Source: Ampullaceana balthica (taxonomy: Eukaryota > Mollusca > Gastropoda > Lymnaeidae). Taken from it: a DNA stretch of 64,000 bases. Both the position numbers and the translations under genes were made by a program. Under the pieces are notes generated by a model. That model was given only the letters and a program-made list of their open reading frames with translations, did no database searches and was not told the DNA's origin. The stretch lies in contig CALYLW010000131.1 of NCBI GenBank assembly GCA_944989445.1, positions 70,368 to 134,367 of the forward strand. Reading direction: 5' to 3'. Positions within the stretch are counted from its first letter, which is position 1. Every line of letters begins with the position of its first letter. Of this stretch, positions 32,867-45,129 are shown piece after piece.

Positions 32867-35729
32867 AATATATAAAGATGAAAGTTTGTTTGTGTCTTTG
32901 TTACCCATGGAATTCCACACCGTTGGACCCAGGGTGCTGAAATTTTGCATGGACCTCATTTGACCCGGGACAGGTCATAGGCTATGTTTCAACCCCAGGT
33001 GACCACCCCTCGGGTAAGGGGTCCAGAATCAGAAAATGTAGAGCCAAATAAAGACAAAATAAATTATCATTTCGATATTGAACAGCTTCATGCGGACATT
33101 TAAAACGAGTTCATTTTGGTGCGGTATTTTTTTTTCAAAACTTTATTTAGAGCTGTGCGCTTTCAAAAATCTAATTTTATAATAATAACATTCATATTTG
33201 CTTTAGCCTTGCGGTACAAAACGGTGGCCTTTTATACAAATACTTTCTTTATATTATAGATGAGTTAGGATTATTTTATTACATTTGTCACACGATGTAT
33301 GGTATTTATTTTCAAATTAAGAGTTGGTTTATGTTGTTTCTAATAACTCAAATTTGAATTTAAACAAATACTAATTATGTGAGGGAATTTTATGTGGAAA
33401 GAAATTGCTCAAGTCAAAAAAGCTTAATCGTAATTTAGAGGACTTATACGTTTAGTTTTTCTTAAAATTTGTTGCGTGTTCTTTATTAATTTTTGTTTCC
33501 CATTTTACTGGCTCATTCCTTTAAATTTACTTATTAAAGTTAATCATCAATGAACATAAAATACATATAAAAGCCTAGGACCAATGCTGTGATTTCCTTT
33601 TACCTAAGCTAAATAAATTTACAATTTAAACTTGGTTACCGGACTTATAAACAGAAGTATATTAAACTCAATACAAGTGAACCTAAAAGCACTTAATTAA
33701 GTTGGGCTGCGAATTATATATGCCATAGTCATTACGCTGTAGCGGAATAACAAAAGCCATTTTAAAAGTATAATTTTTAGTCAAACAGATCATCTTTTTT
33801 TTATTTGGTAAATAATTTATTTATTTTTCAGAAACTAAATCTGGTGTTTGAAATATCATTTTAAAAATATGATGTCTCATCGGGAAACATGATCCAAAAC
33901 ATAATTGAATCCCTATTTAAAAATATACCTATTAAATAAAAGTGGTAAATTTAAATCGTATAACATAGAGACAAATATATAAAATAATTATATATCATTT
34001 CCATATTAAAACACTAATTAATAAAGACTAACAAAAATTATATAATTTATTTTTAGGAGCAGTACTTTATTACAAGCATTTATTTTAAGCGCCCGCCTTT
34101 GAATTAACTTTCATTGACTAAAAACGGTGCGCAAATTATATTGCAAGCTTTTTAAATAGGACTGAATTAGTTTCTTTAAATTCTTTTGGAAATTTCATTA
34201 ACTTTACAACATTTATAATTTACTTTATTAGTTCTTTAGTATAAGCAGCTATTGCCTTTTAGAGAGAAAGTGGGAGCGTAGTTCCTTAACTTACAGCTGC
34301 TGTTACAAATATTTTATTACTTTGAATAGTTTAACAATTTGGTCATAAATAAAATAAGTTTTTTACGTGACGTCAGTTGTTGTCAAATTTTTAAAATCTG
34401 GCAGTTAACTTTATTTAGTACCCTTAAAATTGTAAGTGAGTTTCATGAGAAAAGCAATTCTCTAAGTGAAATAAACTCATTAGTAATGAAAATTAGAAGA
34501 TGAATTTTGTTTCTCTTATAATATTTTTTTTAATTTCTTATATATATACATACAATTATAAAAATATATCCACTCTAAACAATATGTTTAAAGTTTATAA
34601 AACATTAGATACTTTCTTAATAATTTTTTTTCTATTTCTCTTGATTAACTTCATTTAGTGTCCCTTTTTTATACTAATAAAAGCCTAAGCCCCCTCTCAC
34701 TAATGGTCCAACTTCCCTTTTGGAATAAAAGTCTGTAAATTTTCAGACTCATACTAAAAAAATTAAGCACGACTGAGCTCTGAACTAAAAGTAATATTGA
34801 GTAAAAATCGCCTTTTCTTATATCAGCTAAATTATTACAGTATAATATTTTACTGCTGGATCAATAGATACATCTATACTAAACTAAATTTAACACGAAC
34901 CTGATAACTAATTTGAATTTTTACCTCAATGGGAATTGAATATGTCCACTCCTTTCTTTCCAGGATACCAAAATAATTTTTTTTTAAATTTGTATCTTCG
35001 TTTCACATACGTTTTTAAGCGAATGGATCAATCTTAAATATACTTGGCAAATAAATGATCCAATTTCCAGAAACAAAAACAGAAAATAAAGGGAGCCTGG
35101 ATAGAGAAAAAGTGGGCTTAATGATATAATTTACAAAATATAATGTCTTATCTGAAAACGGGAATCAACAAGGAATTAAATCCCTTGGTGAAACAGCAAC
35201 ATATAAGATTTTGGAATCCAGCGCTAAAAGGGACCGTTTTGAGGAAAGGTACAACATTGAAAAAAGTTATAAAAATAGGCTTTGATGATTTTAATTTGGA
35301 TTTTTATTGATTCATTTTACCTTCTTCCTTTAAGTTCTATCAGCGTAATAAAGACTATATGAGTTTCATTGCGAATGTAATCTCTTGATACGTTGAATCC
35401 ATAGCAATGAGGAATAGTTGTTTGCAGGATTTTAAATCAAATTAATGCCCTTTTATAATCGTTTGTTACCTTTCAAAGCTCCTTTTATTATTAGGTAAAA
35501 TTGTCTCAGAACTAGATAATTACATTTGTCATAAGTATATTTCTGACCAACTGAAAGTTGCATTCCAAAGAGCAAGCGCAACATTTAGTTATATTATAAC
35601 CAGAAGGCCGAACTTAAATCGTCGCATAAACATATATACTTAACATATAGTTATTGGCTTATTTTCGACTACGTATTTAACTTAATAGGGCAGTGCACTC
35701 CCGCTTCAAAAGCGCGGGTACATTTCTAG
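32864..35729 (+). mobile_element. Helitron, 2.9 kb, inserted in an (AT)n tract
   Basis: The 5' end is A|TCTAATATATAAAGATGAAA. The 3' end has the hairpin cccgcttcaaaagcgcggg (35699-35717), eight bases, then CTAG at 35726-35729, followed by T. Both flanks are (AT)n (32810-32863 and 35731-35779), so it landed in a microsatellite. Near 34670 a second, decayed start (tatactaataaaagcctaag) suggests a nested or composite element. No Rep/helicase frame is present. It lies in the intron between the signal-peptide exon and exon A of paralogue 2. Confidence 0.9.
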
Positions 35730-35746
35730 TATATATATATATATAT

Positions 35747-35779
<33 letters not shown>

Positions 35780-35784
<5 letters not shown>

Positions 35785-37540
35785 AGTAAGTCGTTAAAAA
35801 AGCAACCAAATTCATTTAAAAAAAAGGATATATAATATGGAAGCTGGTCTAACATAACTGTAAATAATGAAAAATATATTCAATACATTATCAATCATTT
35901 TTAAGCTAAATAAAATGTATGCATTATTTTAACAATTGCCTTAAAAGTATTCTTCTAGAAAAATACTCTAAAATACTTACTTATTATATGAAAATTAACA
36001 ATGTAAACAGAACTGGCACAACACAGCCGTTAGCATAAAACGGGGAATTCCAAATATGACTTTGTAATTCGGGATAATGAAAAATTTATTTTACAAAAAC
36101 TTTCACACTCTTGTCGCCATCTCCATATCAATCTACGCAATTTAAGACTTAAATTATGTGTCAGCTTTCACATAGAACCTTCGTTTTTCTGTATAACGTA
36201 TCATAGATGCCATTATGAATTATCACGCGAACAATGTATCTGAAATTCTGACAGGCCTTATTAAAATGTAGGTAATTCAGAGGGTTTCAAAAAGTGCGCT
36301 TTCTATTGATCTTCATTTCCTTTAAGTTATTTGCAATTGTTTATTTAAATGTTGTTATAATGATTCCTTTGTACAAATTATTTAGATTATTTGTAAAATA
36401 AACATCGTCATACAGAAATGAGAGGAGAAAATGCATAGACAATGAATAACTAACAAACAAAAATTACCAAATGGTGCTCAGTGAATACAAACAAAAGCAA
36501 TAACGATAAAGTTTAAAACAACTTAACAGAAAACTATTTTAATTTATATCTTTCTAGTTTTCAAATCACGTGTGCAAAAAATAAGCCACTGAAAATAATA
36601 CAAATTACGCTGACATACTTCAACCTCATAAAGCCAAAAATTGTATTTATTCAGTCAAAGTTTCGAGTGTATCAGTATCTTAAAATATTTATAGATTTGC
36701 ATGTTGCAAAATTAGTTGAAAATAAACTAACATTCTTTTTTTTTAAAAGTTGAAAAGGATGCTTCAACATCCGTAAGGCTAATTCTAATTAATGTAAAAT
36801 TAACAAAGTTATGATTATGTTATAAATATCCATAAATATAAATTAATATTTCATTTTTAAAAAATCAATAAAATATCCGAATGTTCTATTAACACATGTA
36901 TGCCTTTTAATGAAAAGGCCTACTAAAGAAGCCTTTGATGGTCCAAAACTGCAGTCGGTCGGTCCCGTACACTTTTTTTAAAAACCAATTTAGGTTTTAT
37001 TACAAATTATAATTAATATTGTAATCTCAAACGTTTAAGCAGAAAATTCCTAATCCAATGCTGTGAGCTGCGGCGTCACGCAATAAACCAGCCGATTCTG
37101 TGACGGGAATTCTTTGGAAAAAAAATATGTTGAGTTAGTAGTATTTTGGATAGTTTAAACAAATATGGCGCATTTTTCACATGTTATTATAATGTATGTT
37201 CCAGCTAACATTACATAATAGGAAACCTAACAAAATTTAAATATTTTTTAAAACATTTATTTAAAAAATCGACTATGTGATGGCAACAAATGTTGAGACA
37301 AATTTAACAAAACTATGATTGTGATCACTCGGTAGTTTAAATGGTAGGTGTTGAATAGACTTGATGATCCGGAGCGTGTATTAAAATTTATTTCGTGCTG
37401 TTTGCATTGATGTGATTTTTATAAAATTTAACACCCGAATTTATGTTTTATCATCGTTTCGTAATACATTCAGAGAACAAAAAAATATATATTTTAAAAA
37501 AAAACTTTTTAAAAATCCTCAACGTTATTTGATTTTTAAC
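35780..37540. other. AT-rich intronic DNA, no gene seen
   Basis: No exon, repeat family or structured element was recognised over about 1.8 kb. Confidence 0.45.
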
Positions 37541-38747
37541 TGGTCGACACAAACCCTAGTGACGCCACTGGTTTCACGTGTAGGGGAAGGCATCCTGTAT
37601 TAATCAAGCCTGCCAAGCTACACGGTAGCAAAATACATAAAGTAGAAAAAATTACGTTGTATATACACATGTCATTAAGACATGTCATAATAAACACATG
37701 TGAGGTTTTGTCCCTTACGGACAAAAAAAACAACACTCATTCAATTTGTGCGAGTGGAAATTATGCTGGACTATATTCAACCGTGAGGGGAAACAAAGTT
37801 CGTAAGGTAGTTGACGCCATCCCACAGCTTTGTTTCGTGGATTAATTATTTCTGGTGTTCATTAACTGATACTACATTAACTAATGATATATGTTTGGAT
37901 AATAATAAGATTAATTACTAGAAATATGTTAGGTATGGAAAATATGTTTCCATTGCATGGAAGTCGCTCAAGATGTCACAGTATTGTATTATTGAGCAGG
38001 ATCATTCTTATTAATTTATTCATTGCTTTGACACATTAGGTGGCATTTGGTTCCTCTTTAGACATTTGTATTTTAAAACGTTGCATCCACATGTCAGACG
38101 AGAGATGTTTGGAATGGATTCAGGAGGGTTTCGATCACGACCCTTCAACGCTTGTCGTCTGGACTTGCCAGCCTCTTGTCAGTTTGTGCAACAGACTTCT
38201 GGTCCATTCTGTATCATGAGGTGCTATGAAGTTCAATCGCTAGCTGCTGCCTCTTAGGGGTCATTTCCAAATTCATATGCCTTCGATGCTGTCTTAAGCG
38301 TATATTTGTAGCGCTGTAATAGTAGTAGTCTTGATCATTGGGAAACTTCTGACACGATGTAATACTCTGGAGGCACTTCTCACTTTATGTAATGGTGTAT
38401 CATGTAATAGTCTCACTGCACATCAATACTGCAAAAATGAAGACAGCAGCTTGTGGTCTGAATAATAACTAGTTCTTTACTAGCCTTAACAGTACATTTA
38501 TAGCAACTCTCTCTGAGTTCACAACAACGCACGAGTTCACCTAACAAGACACGTCACCAGCTCCAGACTCATTCAAGTCAACTCGCATGCTCATGCAATT
38601 TTCAAAAACAACAAAAACGCCTCTTACAGCTCTTCCCTGGACCTCCTCATGCTCTAAGCCCATCATTTAACTCGCCATAGAAAATCCAATTTGAATAAAC
38701 TCTACCCAAGATACGGGTTGAAGTTTAAAAGTAATTTTATTATTTAC

Positions 38748-38835
38748 CTTGAAAATATAAATATGTAACAAGCTGGTCTACAAGCATACAAGAAATAAAA
38801 ACAACGCCGAAAAGGGTCAAACTCATCACTACCAT
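38748..38835 (-). CDS. Signal-peptide exon of paralogue 2
   Basis: ATG at 38835-38833 opens MVVMSLTLFGVVFISCMLVD followed by QLVTYLYFQ, with a hydrophobic core typical of a secretion signal. It ends at CAAG|GTAAAT (GT at 38747-38746) in phase 1. It joins in frame to exon A (31900-32018) across a 6.7 kb intron that contains the Helitron at 32864. A second, broken copy lies at 46690-46777. The first coding exon of a secreted coiled-coil protein is the likely role. The upstream C1q remnant (39481-39827) belongs to a different transcription unit or an older gene. Confidence 0.62.
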
Positions 38836-39192
38836 TTTATAGTAACAAGAGTGCTTTAAAAATATTGTACGCGCGCATTTACGTCAGCGCTATACAATTT
38901 AGGAGATAAAATAAAACAATTCTTTATTTATTTGGAATCTCGGAGGATACTTGCGCATTCTATTAACTTCTATACGTCTTCGTCATGACAAAGAAAGTAC
39001 ACACATATATGAGGATGTAATTAAAATTTCCGGGCTCCTTCAAACGCAATAAAAAAAAGTATAACTTACACGTAATAGAATTGACAAGATGAAAGAATTG
39101 TATCTGTTCCCTCAGTTGATACAAAAGGCCGTAATTATAATTGATTTGCTGATACAAGCAACAAATTTTATCCATACAAATTGCACATCAAA

Positions 39193-39253
39193 ATTATTAA
39201 ACCCTGTTATTGTAAAGAATTATTTTTTTAAAACAATAACAGGGTTTAATAAT
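39193..39253. repeat. Perfect 21 bp inverted repeat with 19-nt loop
   Basis: The arms at 39193-39213 and 39233-39253 are perfect reverse complements (core aaaccctgttattgt) around an AT-rich loop. The arm motif exists once, degenerate, in the duplicated copy near 47385, so the hairpin arose after duplication or was lost there. Confidence 0.95.
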
Positions 39254-39480
39254 CCACGCTTTTAATTGCAATTATCGTATTAAAATTCGAGAATAGTAAG
39301 CAATACATATCATATGAAAACATGTTCACTTTTTCAAGAATGTGTGCAGTTGAAAATGTAGACATAAATTTCAAATTTAAAAATGTTAATTTAAAGCAAT
39401 ACTATAACAAAATATCAATGACAACATTTCCATATTTAACATGTAATTTAACAGCATGAAAAATGAAGCCAAATATTAAC

Positions 39481-39827
39481 CTCACCATTGCTTAACTTCA
39501 TTTCCAATGATATTTTATCATCTGTTTTCATTGCAATGCCTCTTGTAACAGTTTTAAACACAGATACATAGCAAATATCTATCGACTTATCATCATTTTT
39601 CAGCTTACATAAAAAATCAGGATTTCTTTTACATTCTTTACTTCATATACTAATGCTAATCAAATATAAGCCATTCGGAGGAACTGTAAAGATCACAGTA
39701 TTTTTGTCAAAATATCGTCCATAGTTGCATTCAATAGAATTAAATGTTGTTATGGCACACACTTTCCTTGTTACATTTAACTATTTCCAGGCATAGAATC
39801 CGACAATGGGTTGGTTGAACTTCACTT
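39481..39827 (-). pseudogene. C1q-domain exon, decayed (copy 1)
   Basis: After a TTTACAG acceptor (phase 1) the frame reads VKFNQPIVGF, then YGRYFDKNTVIFTVPPNGLY followed by LISIS, later FKTVTRGIAMKTDDKISLE. This is the beta-strand pattern of C1q globular domains (VAF.A..., N.GG.FD..TG.FTAP..G.Y.F.., ...L..GD.V.L). Two in-frame stops (783-781 and 645-643 of the 39 kb block, i.e. 39783-39781 and 39645-39643) interrupt it, and the final strands are missing. C1q-domain proteins are secreted recognition molecules in molluscs and other animals. This copy is dead. Confidence 0.85.
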
Positions 39828-40049
39828 CTGTAAATGTAAGTAATCAGAGCACAATTAAATATATACATATCACGCATGCAGTGTGTAAATTGGAAAAATA
39901 AATATAAAATATTAGGGCTGTTAACGATTAATTTAAATTCAATCGTTAGCTTTTGAAAAATTAACGATTAATTAATCGTTAATTTCGATTAAAGCCAAAA
40001 AATGAAATTAATTGTGGCATAAGTAACATTTATTAAACGTACTTGTCGA

Positions 40050-40236
40050 AAATTGAAATAACACTGGAATGTCTTCTTTATATGACATCTTTTAACCAAC
40101 AACGCAAACAGACAAGTGTAATGACATTATTCGGTTCAAGTGATGAGCGGGTCTTATTGACAATATAACCAGCCGAGCTGAACAATCGTTCACATAGCTT
40201 TAGATTGTCTCAGCTGAAGTTTCTGATACTGTAGTG
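40050..40236 (-). pseudogene. hAT transposase C-terminal remnant of the outer element
   Basis: The minus strand reads CERLFSSAGYIVNKTRSSLE followed by PNNVITLVCLRCWLKDV, the classic hAT dimerisation motif (ERxFSxAGxIVxxxRSxLxPxNVxxLVFLxxN). A frame change and stop lie just upstream near 40200, and the rest was displaced or lost by the inner insertion. Confidence 0.85.
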
Positions 40237-42674
40237 CAGGGGTTCCCAACATTTTTGTACTCTAGAGCACATTCTAAAATATCGGTATGGTGGCGGGCAC
40301 CACCTATTCTTTATCCACAAACTCCTTCCATAACTTCTTATTTTCCCATAATTTATTTTCTTATATTCATAATTTATTAATAAATAATAAAAAAAATGTT
40401 TCAAAATAATAAAATTATTATTCAAATTGCCTACACACAGAGAAATGCATTTAAAAAACGTAAACAAAGTAAACAAAAACACAAATACAAAGAAAAAATT
40501 TCTTTAAAACATATAATATCAATATGTCAATGTCATCCTTGGCATTGCATGTCATTGGCCAGTGAGAATATGACGATAATCCTGTTAGCAAAAAATTATA
40601 AAGAAGCTCATCGGTGAGTCGAGATCTATATCTTGATTTTATTAAGTTCATCTTTGAAAACAACAATTCGCATAAATATGTCGAACCGAAAAGGATTCAA
40701 TTTTATATGCAGCTTTTTTCAAAAATTGAAACTTGTATATGTCAACTGTATTCCAAATGTCCTCTGATATTAAGGATTTTAGCAAAATATAATTCTTAAG
40801 GTCCACAATTTCTAACTCTAATTCTTCTGTTTTACCTTAAACAAAATCTGCAATACATGCGGCCATTTCCATTACATTTTTTGGCAAGTAAAAGGATTGA
40901 TACAGAAGGAAACAATTGGCTCGATATGTGTAAACTGCAAAAATCTCTCTTCAAACTGTTTTTTTAACACTTGGAGATGCTTAATAAATAATTACCCGTT
41001 TAATGCATTGTTACCTAGCAATTTCTTCATATGTGGCAAATGCACGTGAGAATCAATCTGCAGATGTGATATCAGCAAATCCAATTTAACTTTAAATGAC
41101 TCTACAGAGCTTATCATTTCAGCTATTTTTTGTCTTTCCCCTGAAACTACAAATTTAAAGGATTCAATTTTCCATTACGTCTGTGAGAAAACCCAATTCA
41201 ATCATCCAGCGAGAGTCAACTAGTTCATTATAATTTTCCTTTTTATCGTTTATGAAGCGAACTTACTTCAGTATGAAGAATAAGATCATGCTATTTATAT
41301 TCAGTATCTTCTAACAGGGCCTTGAAAAGTCGGTGTTGCAAAGGAGCTGCTCGAATAAAATTGATTATTTTTGTAACTATTTTCATAAAGTTTTCAAATG
41401 TCAATATTTTACAACACAGAGCTTCTTGTTGGTAAAATTTAAAGTTTGAAAATGTTTCATCTTTCTTCCAATAAATCATTTGTTACTACCTACCATCTGG
41501 TGTCCCATCGGTGGTTATCTTAGACAGCTTATGCAAATGCATATTTATTGACTTGGCATGTGTTCTGAATGCATTATAAATATCCTCCCCTTTGTCGGTC
41601 CTGTCATATGTACTATTTGCAACATATCCTCTTTTACTGTGAAGTTACACATACCATTCTCACCATAACTGCTAACTGTGCGATATCTGATATATCTCTT
41701 TACTCGTCAAATTGTAGCGCGCGAGAACCAGTCACATATTTCCAAGTTAGTCTTTAACTGAGTTTGTATGTTTTTTGAAAATGCATGTATTCTTCTTTTG
41801 ACGTTGTTATTTGACAACTGTAAGTCTTGTATTGCTGAGACAATCTCACGTTTGTTAGAAAGTCCATCAAACAAACAATCGGCACCAGTCAAAAATAGTT
41901 TCTTAAACAACTCACCATCAATGAAAGGTTTCTTCTTTTTTGCGTGCATGTGAGAAATTTTGAAAGAGGCAATGGTGGCCTATTTAGAATTTTCCAAATG
42001 TCTAGTGAAAACAGTCTGTTGTGCAGTTAGACTTGATTTTATTTAACATATTTTTTTTTCTTTCTTACTTCAGATTTAAGTGGATAATTCACATCAAAAG
42101 TGGCATTAATTGTCTGAAAGTGTTGTTCAACATTATGTTTTTTCGGCACTGCAATGCTACTATCACAAAACAAACAAACGCATTTATTTTTTCAAATTAA
42201 CGAAACAATAATAATATGATTCCTCCCCGTCATTGTTAAAATTATAAGTTCGTCGCCTTTTAATCGGTCCACTCATTTTAGGGCTAAAAAAATAAATAAA
42301 TAGTAATTCAAATATACAATATAATATCAAAGTTATAGCGCAAATTTGTTCTACATCATATGCATAAAACATATTATAACAAGGACTATAACTATCCCCA
42401 CAATCGTAATAGATTATCGATTATTAAGAAAATAGATTACGCACCTCGCTTTTAGCCCGTTAAAAATTTTCAGAAGGAATATCGCAAACAAACAAACGTA
42501 TTTAATAAACCTATGCACTCAAAAAAAATTAAAACTCTAACACATAAATACAAATAATTCACATCTTTAATTAATGTTTATGAAAACATTCTGTCTCTGT
42601 GGAATAGTGGCGGGCACATACGAACCGTTCCGCGGGCGCCATGGTGCCCGTGGGCACGGGGTTAAGAACCTCTG
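40237..42674 (-). mobile_element. Inner hAT element (GTF2IRD2-like), 2.44 kb
   Basis: Ends are CAGGGGTTCCCAACAT at 40237 and, read inward from 42674, CAGAGGTTCTTAACCCC. The flanking 8 bp are ctgtagtg and ctgtagtt (7 of 8 identical), a convincing hAT target duplication. The subterminal gtggcgggcac motif is at 40290-40300 and 42609-42617. It contains a decayed transposase on the minus strand. Confidence 0.93.
40451..42276 (-). pseudogene. hAT transposase of the inner element, multiply broken
   Basis: Starts MSGPIKRRRTYNF, continues with pieces of a BED-like region (CLFCDSSIAVPKKHNVEQHF), then ADCLFDGLSNKREIVSAIQD, later ALCCKILTFENFMKIVTKII then NFIRAAPLQHRLFKALLED, and the dimerisation block LFSKMNLIKSRYRSRLTDEL at about 40600-40666. 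The order is that of GTF2IRD2/ZBED-type hAT transposases. At least six stops or frame changes rule out function. Confidence 0.85.
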
Positions 42675-42732
42675 CTGTAGTTGATGTTTGTTTTGCAGGG
42701 GATATGTAAGCGAATTGTTAGAACCATGGTAG

Positions 42733-42924
42733 CAATATTCCTTTTTAAGGAGGGCGGCTGCGCAGATATTTGACCGACGCCACGCAGGAGTTTAGAATCA
42801 CCTCGCAGCATGTTTTGTAAAATATTGCACACACAAAAATGGATGTTGTGCAACTTTGCCCAGGAGTTGTTGTTTTTTTACTTTGCACACGGACCGACGA
42901 AGCTTAGACTTAGAGGGAACATTG
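42733..42924 (+). mobile_element. MITE with CAATxTTCCxTxTTAAG inverted ends
   Basis: The left end is caatattcctttttaagg and the right end read inward is caatgttccctctaagtct. Internal blocks ggctgcgcagatatttg and cctcgcagcatg match the copies at 12288 and 27866. It lies inside the outer hAT element. Confidence 0.6.
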
Positions 42925-43429
42925 CATGGTAGGCAAACGTTTTCTCTCAATTGACACGATAAACTTTATCATCATTTTGAACATTCACGTCATTCAATAG
43001 TTTAAAAACCAAAATGTTTGAGTAATGGTCCGGAAATTAGTTTATATTTATCGGCCGAAATATTTACTTTTTGACTTCCAGTACATTTATAAGTGGTAGG
43101 TCGATTAATCGTTTAAAAAAAATTAATCTTTAAGAAATTTAACGATAAATCGAGAAATTAATTGTTAATTTCCGCAGCCCTAAAAAAATATATATTATTA
43201 TAATATTTCATTTATTTTAATTTTTTTCTGTTAAACCACACTTAGATAGTCGAAGCGTACTGCACTGTCTACATTTCTTTGTACTAAAGCTGTGAAAACC
43301 TTATTTACAGAATATGAAAATGTGTAAAGCTGGTGTTTTATTTTTATTTTTCAATTTTTTTTTAAACTTAATAGTAAACGAATTTTACCACGGCAAGTCA
43401 TGCCAAATATCGTCTTTGACATTCTCGTT

Positions 43430-43830
43430 AGAGGTTTGAGCCTTTAGTTCTTATAACTGGGCATGCAATGCTTGCAATGAGCCTTAACATAATGACATCG
43501 ACATACAACAATACAGCCATACAGGTATTCGTCCACAGTTCTGGCGCTGCCTGACCTATCCGCATCCTGCCAGTAGGTGTGTCACAGTCTCCTCAGCGCT
43601 GCCACATATGCGGAAAACGGGGTCCTTTTTTGGTCTTAGCCGTTTCAGGTAGCTGGTTGTTGAAAGTGTCCAGTCCTAATTTGAGTAACGAGGGAAGCAC
43701 CTAAGAGGTGATTCCCACCAAGAATCCCTCTTGCTGACATGACCCTGTAAAGCGTTCTTTCATTGGTACCCTCTGCCAAGCAAGCCTTTGTGCATTCTAT
43801 CCAGCATTCCCTTAAGCCACATTTTTATGC
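43430..43830 (-). pseudogene. C-terminal fragment of a non-LTR retrotransposon
   Basis: The minus strand reads HKGLLG, KNALQGHVSKRDSWWESPL and DPVFRICGSAEETVTHLLAG then CG, which resembles the CxxCGxxxExxxHLLxxC knuckle and preceding region at the end of several animal non-LTR retrotransposon proteins. Stops interrupt it. A similar knuckle occurs at 62210-62520. Confidence 0.6.
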
Positions 43831-44209
43831 TCAAGCAGGTCTCGGTTTATACATGGTACATATTTAAATAACAACTAAAGAAATATCTGGTGATGAAAAG
43901 AAAAGACCTTGGCCACTAAAGTGGGAAATGGCTTTTTATGAAAATAAATTGTACAATTGTATACCTGTTTATGTTTTACCTTGTGTTGTCGTAACTTTGA
44001 ATTCAAAAATAATAAACACAAAAAAATAATAAAATAACAACAAACTAATAATATGACACTTTTTAGAAAAAAAAGGAACATAACAAAATTCAGTTTAATA
44101 CTTTATTAAATACACGATTATTTCCCCTTAAGCTCCACACACAAATAAATATTTGAATTTCCCGCCCTTTCACAAGAAAACTCATGTCACGGCACCCCCG
44201 AATTTTCTG

Positions 44210-44830
44210 CTAAAAATATGACAACCGAATTCAAATTCGGTATTCTTAAATGTGAGAGTGGTTCTGCCGAGGCCATTCCCAAAGGAACTACATCAGCAAT
44301 TGATGAATACGATGCTTGTGAAAATCTTTGCATGATGACCAGCGACTCGACAAGAACTCAGCTATTCCCTCATTGACAAATTAACAGAAAACTATGTCTC
44401 TCTTCAGGCTGACTACCGCCGCGTTGCGACAGATGATGTTAACACAGGCGAGACCCTGGATGGCGAGATGATTTTAAATACTTATATGAACTATGTCAGG
44501 CTTATCGTCATTACAAAACAACTTCATGTTGGCCTAGAATCAGCTTGAAGAAACTTCAAAATTTACACCAGGCAAAATGTTGTTATATCATTATGTCTGA
44601 AACCATAGTGGCTCAGCATCCTTGCTCCAGCATGCGACTCCATCTCGCAACACTACAATAAAGCGTCCTTCAATGAACTGTTACCTCTCTTATCAAGATA
44701 AAATGCAAGAAGGCAATTAAGTGTTTCAAGAAGCATTGGTCAGTCGAGGATTAATTAATTGACATTCCCAGATCTAAGCAAATTGCTGAACGTGCAGTAA
44801 AACTGTTGAAGGAACTTCATTCGAAATCGT
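44210..44830 (+). other. Degenerate coding-like stretch, family not recognised
   Basis: GC content rises, and a frame broken by stops reads SLIDKLTENYVSLQADYRRV then ATDDVNTGETLDGEM and KQLHVGLESA. It looks like a decayed, intron-free coding sequence, perhaps a processed pseudogene or retroelement gag. I cannot name it. Confidence 0.3.
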
Positions 44831-44899
44831 TAAAAAAAAATAATTTTGGAGTCTGATGTTCATAGGAACTTTTATGAAAAACATTTCTTGTACATTTTG

Positions 44900-45129
44900 T
44901 ACAAACTACTAACTGCTGTGTATCTTATTTTTTAATAAAATGTGCTTAGTTATTACCATTACTCTTTTGAATAAAGCTTTAAAAACATTTTCATTTTTTT
45001 TAAAATAAAATATTTTTTTCACTTTTTTCTCCCGAACATGTGGGGGGAACTTAAAAAAAAATCAAATTGCAATTTATATTCTTAAATTACACATACAGTT
45101 TACTCGATTGCAAGCGATTTCATAAATTT
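44900..45129. other. AT-rich spacer
   Basis: Nothing recognised. Confidence 0.4.

Larger units (their letters stand above)
37550..39912 (-). repeat. Segmental duplication, copy 1 (resumes 43183-43310)
   Basis: Direct duplicate of about 46.17-48.76 kb. Matching landmarks in order: gtgacgcc-ctggttt with aggcwtcctgt, ttaactaatgata, actctac-aagatacgg, the signal-peptide exon, the aaaccct block, the C1q exon, and tagtcgaagcgta/taggcgaagcgta beyond the transposon nest. Copy 1 has an extra ~650 bp near 38030-38690 and the hAT nest at 39913-43182. Confidence 0.82.
39913..43182 (-). mobile_element. Outer hAT element, interrupted by another hAT
   Basis: The ends are TAGGGCTGTTAACGATTAA at 39913 and, read inward from 43182, TAGGGCTGCGGAAATTAAC. 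Both subtermini are rich in attaatcgttaa motifs. The element carries a hAT C-terminal dimerisation remnant at 40050-40170 and is split by the insertion at 40237-42674. It is absent from the duplicated locus at about 48.63 kb, which serves as a paralogous empty site. The flanks are too AT-rich to fix the 8 bp duplication. Confidence 0.8.
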
